Source: CAVRCA01 sp963719345
GTDB lineage: Bacteria; Pseudomonadota; Alphaproteobacteria; Acetobacterales; Acetobacteraceae
Direction of reading: 5' to 3'
Assembly: GCA_963719345.1 (NCBI GenBank)
Contig: CAVRCA010000003.1
Span: 1 to 64,000, forward strand
Length of the DNA: 64,000 nt
The position numbers and the translations under genes were made by a program. The notes beneath the pieces were generated by a model that saw only the letters and a program-made list of their open reading frames with translations, did not search any database and was not told the origin of the DNA. Of this stretch, positions 39,396 to 49,689 are shown in pieces (the first letter of the stretch is position 1; each line of letters begins with the position of its first letter).

Positions 39396-40295
39396 GTGGC
39401 TCCTTTCACCGACATCGCCGCCGAGGGCTGGGTTGCCCGGCTGCCGCGCTCGCTCACCCCCTACGTGCTGCTGGCGCGGCTCGACCGGCCGATCGGCGTC
39501 TGGCTGCTCTTTTGGCCGGGCCTGTGGGGCATCCTGCTGGCGGGCGCTCCCGCCGGGCCGACGGTCCGGCTGGTCCTGCTGTTCGCCGTCGGCAGCGTGG
39601 TGATGCGGGCGGCGGGCTGCGTGGTGAACGATCTGTGGGATCGCGACATCGACGCGCAGGTCGCCCGCACCGCCGGCCGCCCCCTCGCCTCCGGGGCGCT
39701 GCGGCCGCGGCAGGCGCTCGCTTTCCTTGCCGCATTGCTCTGCGTCGGCTTGCTCATCCTGCTGCAGTTGCCGCCGTTGGCGCAGGCACTCGGGGCGGCA
39801 TCGCTGCTGCTCGTCGGGCTCTATCCGCTGGCGAAGCGGATCACCTGGTGGCCACAGCTGATGATGGGCTTCACCTTCGGGTTCGGCGCGCCGCTCGGCT
39901 ACGCGGCGGGCGCGGTCCGGCTCGACGCCGCCTGGGCCGCCATCTATGCCGCCGCGATCCTGTGGGATCTCGGCTTCGACACGATCTACGCCCATCAGGA
40001 TCGCGAGGACGACGCCCTGGTCGGGGTCCGCTCCACCGCCCGGCTGTTCGGCGAGCGCACGCGACCGTTCCTCGCCTGGTGCTACGGCGCCACGCTGCTC
40101 GCCTTGGGGGCGGCCGGGTGGCTCGCGGGTCTGTCGCCGTTTTTCTATGCCGCCCTGCTGCTGCCCGGCCTGCTGTTCGCGCGGCAGGTGGCGCTGCTCG
40201 ACATCCACGACCCGGCAGGCTGTCTGCGGCTGTTCCGCGCCAACCGGGAGGCGGGGCTGGCGGTGGCGCTGGCGATCCTGATCGGCCGGTTGTGA
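39396..40295 (+). CDS. ubiA: 4-hydroxybenzoate polyprenyltransferase
   Basis: Membrane prenyltransferase that attaches the isoprenoid tail in ubiquinone synthesis. Starts at GTG 39396. About nine hydrophobic helices; the first Asp-rich motif is NDLWDRDIDAQVARTAGRPL and the second DLGFDTIYAHQDREDDALVG. The N-terminus RLDRPIGVWLLFWPGLWGI is typical. 299 residues, intact. It overlaps the next gene by 4 bases. Confidence 0.93.
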   Translation: MAPFTDIAAEGWVARLPRSLTPYVLLARLDRPIGVWLLFWPGLWGILLAGAPAGPTVRLVLLFAVGSVVMRAAGCVVNDLWDRDIDAQVARTAGRPLASGALRPRQALAFLAALLCVGLLILLQLPPLAQALGAASLLLVGLYPLAKRITWWPQLMMGFTFGFGAPLGYAAGAVRLDAAWAAIYAAAILWDLGFDTIYAHQDREDDALVGVRSTARLFGERTRPFLAWCYGATLLALGAAGWLAGLSPFFYAALLLPGLLFARQVALLDIHDPAGCLRLFRANREAGLAVALAILIGRL

Positions 40296-40966
40296 CCGCT
40301 AGGGGGGCGAACGCCGGAGACGTGAACGCCGGCGAAGAGTTCATCCGCCGGCACACCCTGATCGCCTGCCCGCCTCTGGTGCCGGAGATCGCGCTGCACC
40401 TGGTGACCGAGATCACGCCGATCTGGCAGGCCTCGGAGCATTGGCTCGCCGCCCAAAATATCGAGCCGCCGTTCTGGGCGTTCGCCTGGCCGGGTGGGCA
40501 GGCCCTGGCGCGCCACGTACTCGACGATCCGGCGCTGGTCGCCGGCAGGCGGGCGCTGGACTTTGCCGCCGGCAGCGGCGTCGCGGCCATCGCCTGCGCC
40601 CGGGCGGGCGCCGCCCGGGTCGAGGCCGCCGAGATCGATCCGATGGCCGCCGTCGCCATCGGCCTGAACGCCGCGACGAACCGCGTCGCCGTCACGCCGC
40701 TGGCGACCGACGTGGTCGGGGCGGCGTGCCGCTGGGACCTGATCCTCTGCGGCGACGTCTGCTACGAGGCGCCGATGACCGCGCGCATCCTGCCGTGGCT
40801 GCGCCGAATGGCCGAGCAGGCGGAGGTCTGGATCGCCGACCCCGGGCGCGCCTATCTGCCGCGCGAGGGGCTTGCCCGCTTCGCCCAATACCGCGTGCCG
40901 ACGTCGCTGGAACTGGAGGACCGCGCGGAGCGGATCGTCGTGCTCTACCGACTGGGTCCGGGCTGA
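40292..40966 (+). CDS. PrmA/ETFB-lysine-type class I methyltransferase
   Basis: SAM-dependent methyltransferase of the group that includes lysine methyltransferases of ETF-beta and nicotinamide N-methylase-like proteins. The GTG at 40292 overlaps the ubiA stop. Motifs: PPFWAFAWPGGQALARHVLD, ALDFAAGSGVAAIACARAGA (SAM loop), VEAAEIDPMAAVAIGLNA and DLILCGDVCYEAPMTARILP. About 224 residues. The protein substrate is inferred only from the family. Confidence 0.8.
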   Translation: MTARGANAGDVNAGEEFIRRHTLIACPPLVPEIALHLVTEITPIWQASEHWLAAQNIEPPFWAFAWPGGQALARHVLDDPALVAGRRALDFAAGSGVAAIACARAGAARVEAAEIDPMAAVAIGLNAATNRVAVTPLATDVVGAACRWDLILCGDVCYEAPMTARILPWLRRMAEQAEVWIADPGRAYLPREGLARFAQYRVPTSLELEDRAERIVVLYRLGPG

Positions 40967-42439
40967 GGCCTCGCCGGGGGCGCCCCGCGCCCGGGCGCCC
41001 CGCCCGGCGCGCCCGCCCCGAGCAGGCTTGAGGCATCGACGCCGTTGATCGTCAGCACCTTGCCGTCGCTGACGATGTCCCAGACCAGCCGGTCCTCCTC
41101 GGGCCGCGCCAGGCCGCGCGCCATGAGCATGGCCGGCACCGCCTGCTTCAGCGCGGGATCATGGCTTGCCTGCGCCAGCAGCGCATCAAACCCGGTCAGG
41201 CTGATCCGGGCCTGCCCGTCATAGCGGTCGAAGCTGTGCAGCACGACGTGCCCGCTGCCGTCGAGCCGCGCGGCGGGCAGCTCGATCACCAGCGGATCGA
41301 TCCCGATCGTCATGCCAGGCCCGGCGAACAGCCGGCCGATCGCCCCGTCGAGCTCCTGCCGGTCCACCGGTTTCGGCTCGGTGGCCAGCAGCGCCAGCCT
41401 GGTCAGATCCGCCACTCCCACGCCGGAGAGTGTCGGGCGGAGCGTCAGCCGGCGCGGCAGCCAAGCGGCGAACGTCGGCGGCGCGGAGCCCGCATCGAGA
41501 CCCGCGATCTCGAGTTCGATCGAGCTCTGCAAGACATCGCCCGGAGCGTCGCCGGCGAGGCTCAGATGCACGGTCTCGGCTCCCGCCTGCACCCCCGAAC
41601 CGGACACCCGCACGGCGTGGGCTGCCTCGTCGAGGCGGCCGGACCGCACGCTGTCGCGTAGTGCCTCCACCAACTGGTGCAGCCCGGCGCGACGGGCGGC
41701 CTTGTCGTCCTTCGGTGCCGCGAACACAGCCGCCAGAGCGGTGGCCAGCGGCGCCACCCGGTCCCGGTTCAAGCCCTGCAAGCGACCGTTAACGGTGATC
41801 GACTGTGCCCCGACGGCAAACGGCGCGCTCGCTTTCGGCTGCACCTCCATCTGCCAGCCCGCAGCCGACGAGTTCCTGCACGAGATCGAGCCGGTTGTTG
41901 CCGGCGTCGGCCAGGGTGCCGTGCGCCTCGTAGCGGTCGATCCGTTGCAACTGACGCTGGCTGCCGCCGGAGACCTCCAGCGTGACGCTCCGGACCTCGG
42001 AGGAGAACGTCGTCGGGGTGGCGAAGCTGGGGTCGATCAGCATGTGGCCGTCCTGTCCGGCCAATTCGAGCTGCGCCCGGCCCGGCACGGTCCGGCCGGG
42101 CGCACCCGGCGTCGGAACCGGCATCGTGAAGCGGGACGACGGCGGCAACATCAGGTGGTCGACCGCCCAGCGGCCGCCATCCAGCGCCCGCAGCGTGGCG
42201 GTCACGTCCGGCTCGCCGGTCGGCACGACAAGTCCGGGCACCGGCACGGCGACATGGTCGTGGTCGCCCTCCGGAGTGATGCTCAGCGGCAGCTCCGGAA
42301 TCGACAAGCCGGTCACGCCGGCGATCCAGGCCCGCAGCCGCGGCTCCAACCCGGCATCTTGGGTCTCGGCGCGCGCCCCGGTGCCCAGTGAAACCGCCAT
42401 CGAGAGGCCGAACGCCGCGCCTACTGCGATCCGCACCAT
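40945..42439 (-). CDS. DUF2125 periplasmic protein, frameshifted
   Basis: Alphaproteobacterial DUF2125 protein of unknown role. ATG 42439 opens a signal peptide (MVRIAVGAAFGLSMAVSLGT, cleavage after ARA). The first frame covers beta segments such as WAVDHLMLPPSSRFTMPVPT and VRSVTLEVSGGSQRQLQRID. After a shift near 41865 the second frame continues SAPFAVGAQSITVNGRLQGL, ARISLTGFDALLAQASHDPA and VLTINGVDASSLLG, ending in a Pro/Gly tail. It overlaps the convergent methyltransferase gene by 22 bases. Confidence 0.75.
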
Positions 42440-42492
42440 TGCTCTCCTGCAAACGGCACCCGCAAAGGAGAATGGGGGAAACGCTCCGGCGG

Positions 42493-43359
42493 CTACCTGC
42501 ACATGATGACCGGTAGGGTCGAGTTCTCCAGCACATGCCGCGTGACGCCGCCGAGAATGAGCTGGCGCAACCGCGAGTGCGAATAGGCCCCCATTGCCAG
42601 CAGGTCGGCACCGAACTCCCGCGCAGCCGCCAGCATCCCGGCGCCGACGTCGCGATCGAGCGGCCGGAAGGTCGCGAGTTCGACGTTCACCTCATGCAAC
42701 GCGAGATAGCTGGCCATGTTCTGCGCGCCGGGGCCACGCCGCTGATACTCCTCGGCCGACAGTACGCGGACCGCCTTGGCGCGCTGCGCCCAGGGCAGCA
42801 CCGCATGGACGGCGGCGGCCAATTCGGCGGTGCCGTTCCAGGCAATGCAGACCCGTTCCCCGATGGTGGCGGGCGCAACCTGCGGCGCGATCAGCACCGG
42901 GCGGCCGCTGTCGAACAGCACCGCGTGCAGGGCGTCGGAGGAAGAGACATCCTCGCCCGCTTCGGGGTGCGGCACCACGGTCAGGTCGGCCAGCCGCGCC
43001 TGCTGCGCCACCAGGTCCTCCTCGCGACCGGTGACAGCGGCGAAACTCGCGGTCGCCCCGACCGGCCCGGCACGGCCGTCCGAGATGGTGACCTGGTTTT
43101 CGGCGACAAAGCGCTCGAACATGGCGCGCACCGCGTGGGCGCGATCGTTGCTCTCCTTCTCGGTTGCCGACATCATCTCCTCGATCATCGCCCCCGACAG
43201 CCCCTCGCCCGCCAGCGGCGCTACGTCACGGCTATCGACCCGGACGTGCAGCGCGGTCACGTGGGCGTTCCAGATGCGGGCGATCATCAACGCGGTCTGC
43301 AGCGCGGCCCCCCCGGCCGCGGTGCCCGTCAGCGGCAGCAGGATCTTGCGGATATCCAT
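42493..43359 (-). CDS. Universal stress protein, two tandem UspA domains
   Basis: Intact stress protein with two UspA folds in tandem. The first starts MDIRKILLPLTGTAAGGAAL; the second ends ADLLAMGAYSHSRLRQLILG and GVTRHVLENSTLPVIMCR. The C-terminal G-x9-G-S/T-like run (GAYSHSRLRQLILGGVTRHV) is the nucleotide loop of ATP-binding Usp proteins. ATG 43380 is an alternative start seven codons upstream. Confidence 0.9.
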   Translation of the reverse strand: MDIRKILLPLTGTAAGGAALQTALMIARIWNAHVTALHVRVDSRDVAPLAGEGLSGAMIEEMMSATEKESNDRAHAVRAMFERFVAENQVTISDGRAGPVGATASFAAVTGREEDLVAQQARLADLTVVPHPEAGEDVSSSDALHAVLFDSGRPVLIAPQVAPATIGERVCIAWNGTAELAAAVHAVLPWAQRAKAVRVLSAEEYQRRGPGAQNMASYLALHEVNVELATFRPLDRDVGAGMLAAAREFGADLLAMGAYSHSRLRQLILGGVTRHVLENSTLPVIMCR

Positions 43360-43552
43360 GGCTCTTGGTTCTCCGGTCATGGAAGCGGCGCGAGCCTAGC
43401 ATGAGATCGCGCGGGCGCGACGCCCGAGCTTCACCGCGGCCGGACGCGATGTATTGGCGGCTAATCTCAGGCCGTTCCTACAATCATAAGTTGTCCAACC
43501 TCGCTCTTCATCGCTATGACCCGCGGCGAGACAAACCGGTCGGGAGCCGTTC

Positions 43553-46500
43553 ATGGCCAGTGCCTCATGGAAGTCCGGCGTCAGCGGCGATTGGAGTACC
43601 GCTGATGATTGGAGCACGGGCTCCGTCCCGTCGGGGACGGATGCCGTTACCATCCAGGCAGCCGGCGCGCAGCCCTACACGGTGTCGCTCGGCTACCAGT
43701 CGCACTCGGCCGGTTTTGTGCTGGTGGACAGCGCGGATGCCACGCTGGAAGTCGGCTCCGGCGGGTATCTGTCCATCCAGTCCGGGATGACACTGAGCGC
43801 CGGAACGCTGCTGCTCGACGGCGGTACCATCCAGGGCGGCAGGCTCATCCTGAACGGCGGCACGGTCGCGCTTGCCCCATACGCTGCGGCCACGCTGAAC
43901 GGCGTTCAGGTCGTCGGCACGCTGGCCGTTGACGGCATCCTCTCTATCGTGAATGGCGGCAGCGTGTCTGGCGACCTGTTCACGTCGGCCGATCGCGGGG
44001 ACGGTAGCGTCGACGTCAACGCCGGCGGCTCGCTCCTGTTCGAGGACAGCGAACGGCTTGATTACCTGACACTCACTTTGGCCGGTGCATTGAACGGAGT
44101 GGGCGGCGCCACGTCGCCAATCACGCTCACCCTCGGCAGCCAAGCCCGCGTCAGCGTCAGTTCGGGCACCGTGGCCCTGCAATCCGGCCCAATGCTGATC
44201 GCCAACGACGGCCAGATCGACGTTGCGGACGAGCTGGAGATCGCCGCCGGATCGGGCTTTACCGCTACTTCGACGGGCAGCCTCGTTCTTGAGAAAGGCG
44301 CGACGCTGAAGTTCGACGGGGACATTGCCTCGCCCCAGTTGCAGGCGGTCACGTCGGGCGGCGGGACGGTGGAGGTCGGGGGAACGCTCGACAACGCCGG
44401 CCGCACCCTCGCGCTATCCTCGACGAGCCCGGTCGGCACGCTCCTGCTCGATGGTGGCGCGACCCTGCGAGGCGGCACGCTGGCGTTGTCCGGCAGCGGC
44501 GCACTGGCGTTCAGCGACTATGTCTACGGCGGCGTCCCCGTTCTCGACGGTGTGACGGTCGAGGGAGTGTTGACGGTAGCCGCCGATGCGGCTTCGCAGG
44601 CACCGACGGGCGCCGTTGCCTTCCGCGACGGCCTCACGCTGAAGAACGCGGACGGCGGCGACGGCCAGCTCGTCATCGCGGGCGGCGGCCTGCAGGCGCT
44701 CGAACTCCGAGACGCTCGACCACGCGTCCGTCACGCTGTCCGGCGGCAGCCTCGGCGCTGCGGCGGGCGACACGCTGACGCTCGGCAGCGATCTCCCGAT
44801 GGACGTCACCGGGGCGGCCTCGCTGCTCGGCGACGTGGTGATCGACGACGCCATCACCGTCGGCTACGGCGACAAGCTTTCCGTCGGGGCGGTCAGTGGC
44901 AGCGGGTCGATCACCGTGCAGTCCGGCGGCACGATCGCCGAATCCGGCCGGCTTGCCGCGTTGCTGCCGTTGATCCGGGGCGTTGCCGGCACGCTGGAGG
45001 TGGACGGGACGCTCGACGCCACGGGCACCGTGCTGCAGACCGGCGCGCCGTTCGCCGGCATCGTGCTGAACGCCGGCACGTTGAAGGGCGGGGTTCTGGC
45101 CGGCGTCGCGGGCACGACGACCGCGGTGCTGGCCGTGATCGACACCAGCACGCTGGACGGCGTGACCTTGCGCGGACCGGTCTCGATCACCTCGGAACCC
45201 TTGCTGCCGGTGACCGACGGGTCCACGCCGGTCGGGACCCTCGTCATCAAGGACGGGCTCTCGGGCGACAGCGCGGCAAGCGACAGCCTGACGCTCGGCA
45301 ACACCGTGCTGCAGGCACGGGACGCCGAGACGCTGGACGAGGCCCGCTTCGTCCTGAGTGGCGAGAGTGGCCTGCAGGCCGTCGGCGCCGCGCTCACGAT
45401 CGGCGCCGGGGCGACGGTCGACGTCACCGGCTCGGCCAGCTTTGCTACCCAAACTTCCGGGGTGGCGGACGGCAGCATCGTCAACGACGGACGGGTGATG
45501 GTGGAGGCGAATGCCGCCTTGACGGTGGATTCCGGCTTTGCCGATCTCGGGCAGATCGGTGTCGCCTACGGCGGCCGGCTGTTCGCGGCGGGCGAACTGA
45601 CGACGGCGGCGTATCGCTTGTTGCTGGATAGCGTGACCGGCGCCGGCCTGCTCGGCCTGGCCGCAGGGGCGACGCTCGACAACACGGGCATCACGATCGA
45701 CCTGGCGCCGGCAGCCGGTTGGCCGGGACCACCGCCGACGGCGCCACGATCCACGGCGGCACCGTGGTCAACGATGGCGGCGCGTTCGCCAACGGGTTTT
45801 CCGGGGCCGCGATCACGCTGAACGACGTGCATTGGGTCGGGCAGCTCGGCGCAGGCGCGGCCAACCAGCAATCCTATATCCTGTCTGGCGGCACGACGGT
45901 GCAGTCCGCGGACGGCGGCCCGGGGGTGATCGACCTCAGCGGGGGCGGGACGCTGACGCTGGCCGGGCCGATCGACAACGTCACCATCGACGTGGGCTCG
46001 CTGGCGAGCGGCGGGGTTCGGGGTGCGATCCTCGGTCCACACACGACGACGAATATTTCCTCGTATTCCTCCAGCTCCGTCGACGGCACAGCTCCGCTGA
46101 CCAACGCGGGGGCGATGAACATCACCGGCAATCTTTCCATGCAATCCCTGATCAACACGGGAACCGTCACCGTCGAGGGAACCGCCCCGATCGGTGGGAA
46201 TTTGCTCAGAGGCAACAGCCTTGACGTAGAGTACGCTGGACAACACCGGTGTCATTACGCTCGGCACCGGCGCCAGCCTTACCGCCAAGCCGACCTTGCT
46301 GGGCGGGACCATCCGCTTCAGCGACGGCACGGGCTGGGTGGAGCTGACGGGGTATGGGGCGACCAGCGCCACGCTCGACGATTTCCAGCGTGGCGATACG
46401 ATCGACCTCACCGGGCTGGCTTATGGACCGGGCGTCTCGGTATCGGTGAACGGCAACACCGCCCAGGTGCTGACCGGCGGTGCCGTCGCCGCGTCGTTCG

Positions 46501-46598
46501 CTCTCACCGGCGGCAGCTACACGACAAGCGATTTTCTTCTCTCGTCCGACGGCGCGGGCGGCACCTCGATCGCCTCAGCCCACGTCATGGCGGGGTGA
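43553..46598 (+). CDS. Large repeat-rich surface protein (beta-helix type), frameshifted
   Basis: Probable secreted adhesin-like protein of about 1,015 residues. It starts MASASWKSGVSGDWSTADDW, a G-D-W-x2-A-x2-W opening found in such proteins, without a signal peptide. The body is made of Gly/Thr/Ala/Val repeats (GTLLLDGGTIQGGRLILNGG, GTLEVDGTLDATGTVLQTGA) that fit a right-handed beta-helix. Shifts near 44710, 45715 and 46235 split it into four frames. The C-terminus (YTTSDFLLSSDGAGGTSIAS) resembles an uncleaved type I secretion tail. No secretion genes are adjacent. Confidence 0.65.
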
Positions 46599-48087
46599 GA
46601 TTCTCTCGCGCCTGTTCCAGCGCAACCGAAGCCGACCGCGCGTCAATCGCGATCCAGTCGCCGGCCCCGGCACTGTTTGCCGCAGCCTGGCGCAACACCT
46701 CCACCGTTGCGTCCGAGGCATCGCGGCTGCGGCCGGCCACCCGCGCCTCCAGCACGTCGAGCGGGGCGTCAAGCCAAAGACCGACGAACGGCACGCCGGC
46801 GGTTCGCGCCGCCCGCTCGATCTGCTCGCGCGTTGCGGGATCAATAAAAGTTGCATCTGCAACAATGGCGTGGCCGCCGGCGGCGACCTCGTGCGCGCTC
46901 GCCGCAAGCTCGCCGAACACGGCGACGCTGACATCCCCGGCATAGGCCGCGGGCGGCAGTTTCGCTTCGGGCGCAAACCCCCAGCGCCGCTTGCGGATCT
47001 CGTCGCTTCTGAGAATGAGCGCACCCGGCGCCCGTCCCAGCTCCGGCGCGAGCGCGCGGGCAAGGGTGGACTTGCCGGTTCCCGGCAGGCCGCCGACCGC
47101 GACGACGACGGACGGGCGCCGTCCCAACGCGCCGCTCGCGGCGTCCAGATAACCGAGGGCGTTCTCCCCGTTCCCGCGGCTTGCCTCGACATGGGCGCGG
47201 ATAAAGGCCCGCAAGGAGAGAAAAACCGGCAGCCCGCGTGTCAGCGCGGCGTCGCCGGTGCGGGCGACATAGCGGTTGAGCACCCGGTTGGCGCTTGCCC
47301 GGCCGAGCCGGTGTTGGAGGTCCATCAACAGGAAGGCCAGATCGTAGCCGAGGTCGATGGTCGCCATCGCCTCGTCGAACTCCAACGCATCGAACAGCGC
47401 CGGCGCGCCTCGCCAGAGACAGAGATTGCCGAGGTGCAGGTCGCCATGCGCCCGCCGCACGAAGCCGCCCTGCGCCCGCCCGCGCTGCCATCCGGCAAGC
47501 GCATCCAGTTCAGCGAGGCAGTCCCGGCGCCAAGCCTCGATCCGGTCGGCCGGCAATCCGCTGTCGTGCGCCGCCCCGGCGTTGCCGTCCGCGACCTCGC
47601 GCATCGCGGTCGCCGCGTCGCACCCGCCGACCGGCGGCAGCGCCAGGTGGAACTGCGCCACCGCATCGGCGACCGCGTCGAGCAGGATGTCGTCCAAGCC
47701 GCGCACAACCGCGATGTCGTCGAGGAAATCCGCGCTCGGGACCGCCGCCATGCGGAGCACCCAGTCCACCACGGCCCCCTCCGCGCCGGTTTTGGCCTGA
47801 GGTGCCTCGCCAACCGCAAGGCCGCCTTTGGCCGTGCGCACCAGCGGCACCACGTCGCGGTACATCTCCGGGGCGGTACGGGCGTTGAGCGCGAGTTCCC
47901 GTTCCGCGAAGCGCCGCCGCGCCTCGACCGCGGAAAAATCGAGGAAGCGCAGCCGCACCGCCTTCTTCAGCTTCCACACCGTGTCGCGGCCGACATAGAT
48001 CAGCGAGATGTGCGTCTCCACCGGGTCGGCGCCGGACAGCGCGCGGAGGAACGCATCGGCTTCGCGCTGCGCCGGCGGCACGGTCAC
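46585..48087 (-). CDS. Aminoglycoside phosphotransferase-like / AAA kinase fusion protein
   Basis: Two-domain ATP-using protein of about 500 residues starting at GTG 48087, 4 bases inside the pdxH stop. The N-terminal domain is APH-like: HISLIYVGRDTVWKLKKAVR, FVRRAHGDLHLGNLCLWRGA (HGDLHxxN catalytic loop) and FDALEFDEAMATIDLGYDLA. The C-terminal domain is a P-loop kinase: VVVAVGGLPGTGKSTLARAL, then VADATFIDPATREQIERAAR. It is widespread in alphaproteobacteria; substrates are unknown and it should not be called a resistance gene. Confidence 0.85.
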   Translation of the reverse strand: MTVPPAQREADAFLRALSGADPVETHISLIYVGRDTVWKLKKAVRLRFLDFSAVEARRRFAERELALNARTAPEMYRDVVPLVRTAKGGLAVGEAPQAKTGAEGAVVDWVLRMAAVPSADFLDDIAVVRGLDDILLDAVADAVAQFHLALPPVGGCDAATAMREVADGNAGAAHDSGLPADRIEAWRRDCLAELDALAGWQRGRAQGGFVRRAHGDLHLGNLCLWRGAPALFDALEFDEAMATIDLGYDLAFLLMDLQHRLGRASANRVLNRYVARTGDAALTRGLPVFLSLRAFIRAHVEASRGNGENALGYLDAASGALGRRPSVVVAVGGLPGTGKSTLARALAPELGRAPGALILRSDEIRKRRWGFAPEAKLPPAAYAGDVSVAVFGELAASAHEVAAGGHAIVADATFIDPATREQIERAARTAGVPFVGLWLDAPLDVLEARVAGRSRDASDATVEVLRQAAANSAGAGDWIAIDARSASVALEQARENLTPP

Positions 48088-48716
48088 GGAAACAGTTTTC
48101 CCGTCGTCCAGCCGTCGCCCTCGCGGCGAAAGATCGTGCGGTCGTGCAGGCGGAACGGCATGTCCTGCCAGAACTCGAAATAGGCGGGCAGGACGCGGTA
48201 GCCGCCCCAATGCGGCGGGCGCGGGATAAGGTCGCCGGGGTAGCGTGCCTCCTGCTCGGCCAGCCGGCGTTCGAGTTCGGCGCGCGAGGCGAGCGGACGG
48301 GATTGGTCGGACGCCCAGGCCCCGAGGCGGGAGATGCGCAGCCGGCTGGCAAAGTAGGCGTCCGCCTCGGCGTCGCTGACCAGCTCGATCCGGCCTTCGA
48401 TGCGGACCTGCCGCTGCAGCGACTTCCAATGGAACAGCAGGGCGGTACGCTGGTTGGCCGCCAGCTCCTCGCCCTTGCGGCTCTGCCGGTTGGTGTAGAA
48501 GACGAAGCCGCGCGGATCGACGCCCTTCAACAACACGATGCGGGCCGACGGCACCCCGTCCGGGAACGCGGTGGCCAAGGTCATCGCGTTCGGATCGTTC
48601 GGCTCCGACTTGCCGGCGGCGGCGAACCAGTCCTGGAATTTCGCGAACGGGTCAGAGTTCTGGCATGGGTGTGTCTGGCATGGATGTGGGCATCGGTGTG
48701 GGCTCCTCGCGCGCAC
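48084..48716 (-). CDS. pdxH: Pyridoxamine 5'-phosphate oxidase
   Basis: FMN enzyme making pyridoxal 5'-phosphate. Motifs: AMTLATAFPDGVPSARIVLL, GFVFYTNRQSRKGEELAANQ, ALLFHWKSLQRQVRIEGRIE, and the C-terminal PPHWGGYRVLPAYFEFWQDM and RLHDRTIFRREGDGW. The first codons before DPFAKFQDWFAAA look like spurious extension, so the start is probably near 48655. Translation is probably coupled to the downstream fusion gene. Confidence 0.9.
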   Translation of the reverse strand: MRARSPHRCPHPCQTHPCQNSDPFAKFQDWFAAAGKSEPNDPNAMTLATAFPDGVPSARIVLLKGVDPRGFVFYTNRQSRKGEELAANQRTALLFHWKSLQRQVRIEGRIELVSDAEADAYFASRLRISRLGAWASDQSRPLASRAELERRLAEQEARYPGDLIPRPPHWGGYRVLPAYFEFWQDMPFRLHDRTIFRREGDGWTTGKLFP

Positions 48717-48824
48717 TCTGCCGGCGGCCGGGCGGCAGGACCACAGTGCGCCGGGGCGCGCCCCTTGCCCCGGTCAACTTGCCTGTGTCACCACCCCTCC
48801 CCTGCCGCCAGCAAGGATCATCTC

Positions 48825-49661
48825 ATGTCAGCATCGGCCACTCCCCTTCAAGGCAACCTGCTGGCCGGCAAGCGCGGGCTGATCATGGGCGTCGCCAACG
48901 ACCATTCCCTTGCCTGGGGGGTGGCCGCCGCCTGCGCGGCGCAGGGGGCGGAGCTGGCCTTCACCTACCAGGGCGACGCGCTGGCGCGGCGCGTCCGGCC
49001 GCTCGCCGCCAGCGTCGGCTCGTCGCTGGTCATTCCGTGCGATGTCGGGACCGAGGCGGGGATCGATGCGGCGTTCACCACCCTCGCCGAACACTGGGGC
49101 CGGCTCGACTTCCTGCTTCACGCCATCAGCTTCGCCGACAAGGCGTATCTGCGCGGCCGCTACCTCGACACGCCGCGCGCCGCTTTCCTGCAGGCGATGG
49201 ATATTTCCTGCTATTCGTTCACCGCCGTAAGTCAACGCGCGGTGCCGATGATGACGGAGGGCGGGTCGCTGCTGACCCTAACCTATCTCGGCGCCGAGCG
49301 GGTGATGCCGCACTACAACGTCATGGGCGTCGCCAAGGCGGCACTCGAGGCGTCGGTGCGCTACCTCGCCGCCGACCTCGGCTCCCAGCGGGTGCGGGTG
49401 AACGGCGTCAGCGCCGGCCCGATCAAGACGCTGGCGGCGAGCGGCATCGGCGATTTCCGCTACATCCTGCGCTGGAACCAGCTCAACGCGCCGATGGAGC
49501 GCAACGTGACGATCGGCGAAGTCGGCGGCGCGGCGGTCTATCTGCTGTCCGACCTCGCCTCGGGCGTGACCGGCGAGATCCATCATGTTGATTGCGGCTA
49601 TCATCTGGTCGGCATGAAGAACCCGAACGCGCCGGACATCGCGGTCGCTGGCGACGGGTGA
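48825..49661 (+). CDS. fabI: Enoyl-[acyl-carrier-protein] reductase (NADH)
   Basis: Last reductive step of fatty acid elongation. ATG 48825 (MSASATPLQGNLLAGKRGLI). Family motifs: GVANDHSLAWGVAAACAAQG (NAD loop of the FabI type), FLLHAISFADKAYLRGRYLD, SLLTLTYLGAERVMPHYNVM with the catalytic Tyr-x6-Lys in YNVMGVAKAAL, and GPIKTLAASGIGDFRYIL. 278 residues, intact. It lies 28 bases before aroC. Confidence 0.93.
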   Translation: MSASATPLQGNLLAGKRGLIMGVANDHSLAWGVAAACAAQGAELAFTYQGDALARRVRPLAASVGSSLVIPCDVGTEAGIDAAFTTLAEHWGRLDFLLHAISFADKAYLRGRYLDTPRAAFLQAMDISCYSFTAVSQRAVPMMTEGGSLLTLTYLGAERVMPHYNVMGVAKAALEASVRYLAADLGSQRVRVNGVSAGPIKTLAASGIGDFRYILRWNQLNAPMERNVTIGEVGGAAVYLLSDLASGVTGEIHHVDCGYHLVGMKNPNAPDIAVAGDG

Positions 49662-49689
49662 ATCAACTAATTAAGGGGCGCGCGCGGCG

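Noticed and set aside
39512..40300. Long overlapping frames under ubiA and rsmE
   Set aside because: GC-rich DNA gives long open frames on all strands; their Arg/Pro/Gly-rich text has no family features, while ubiA and rsmE match their families fully.
46585..48087. Aminoglycoside resistance gene
   Set aside because: The APH-like domain is fused to a P-loop kinase and belongs to a widespread family of unknown substrate. Nothing points to drug resistance.
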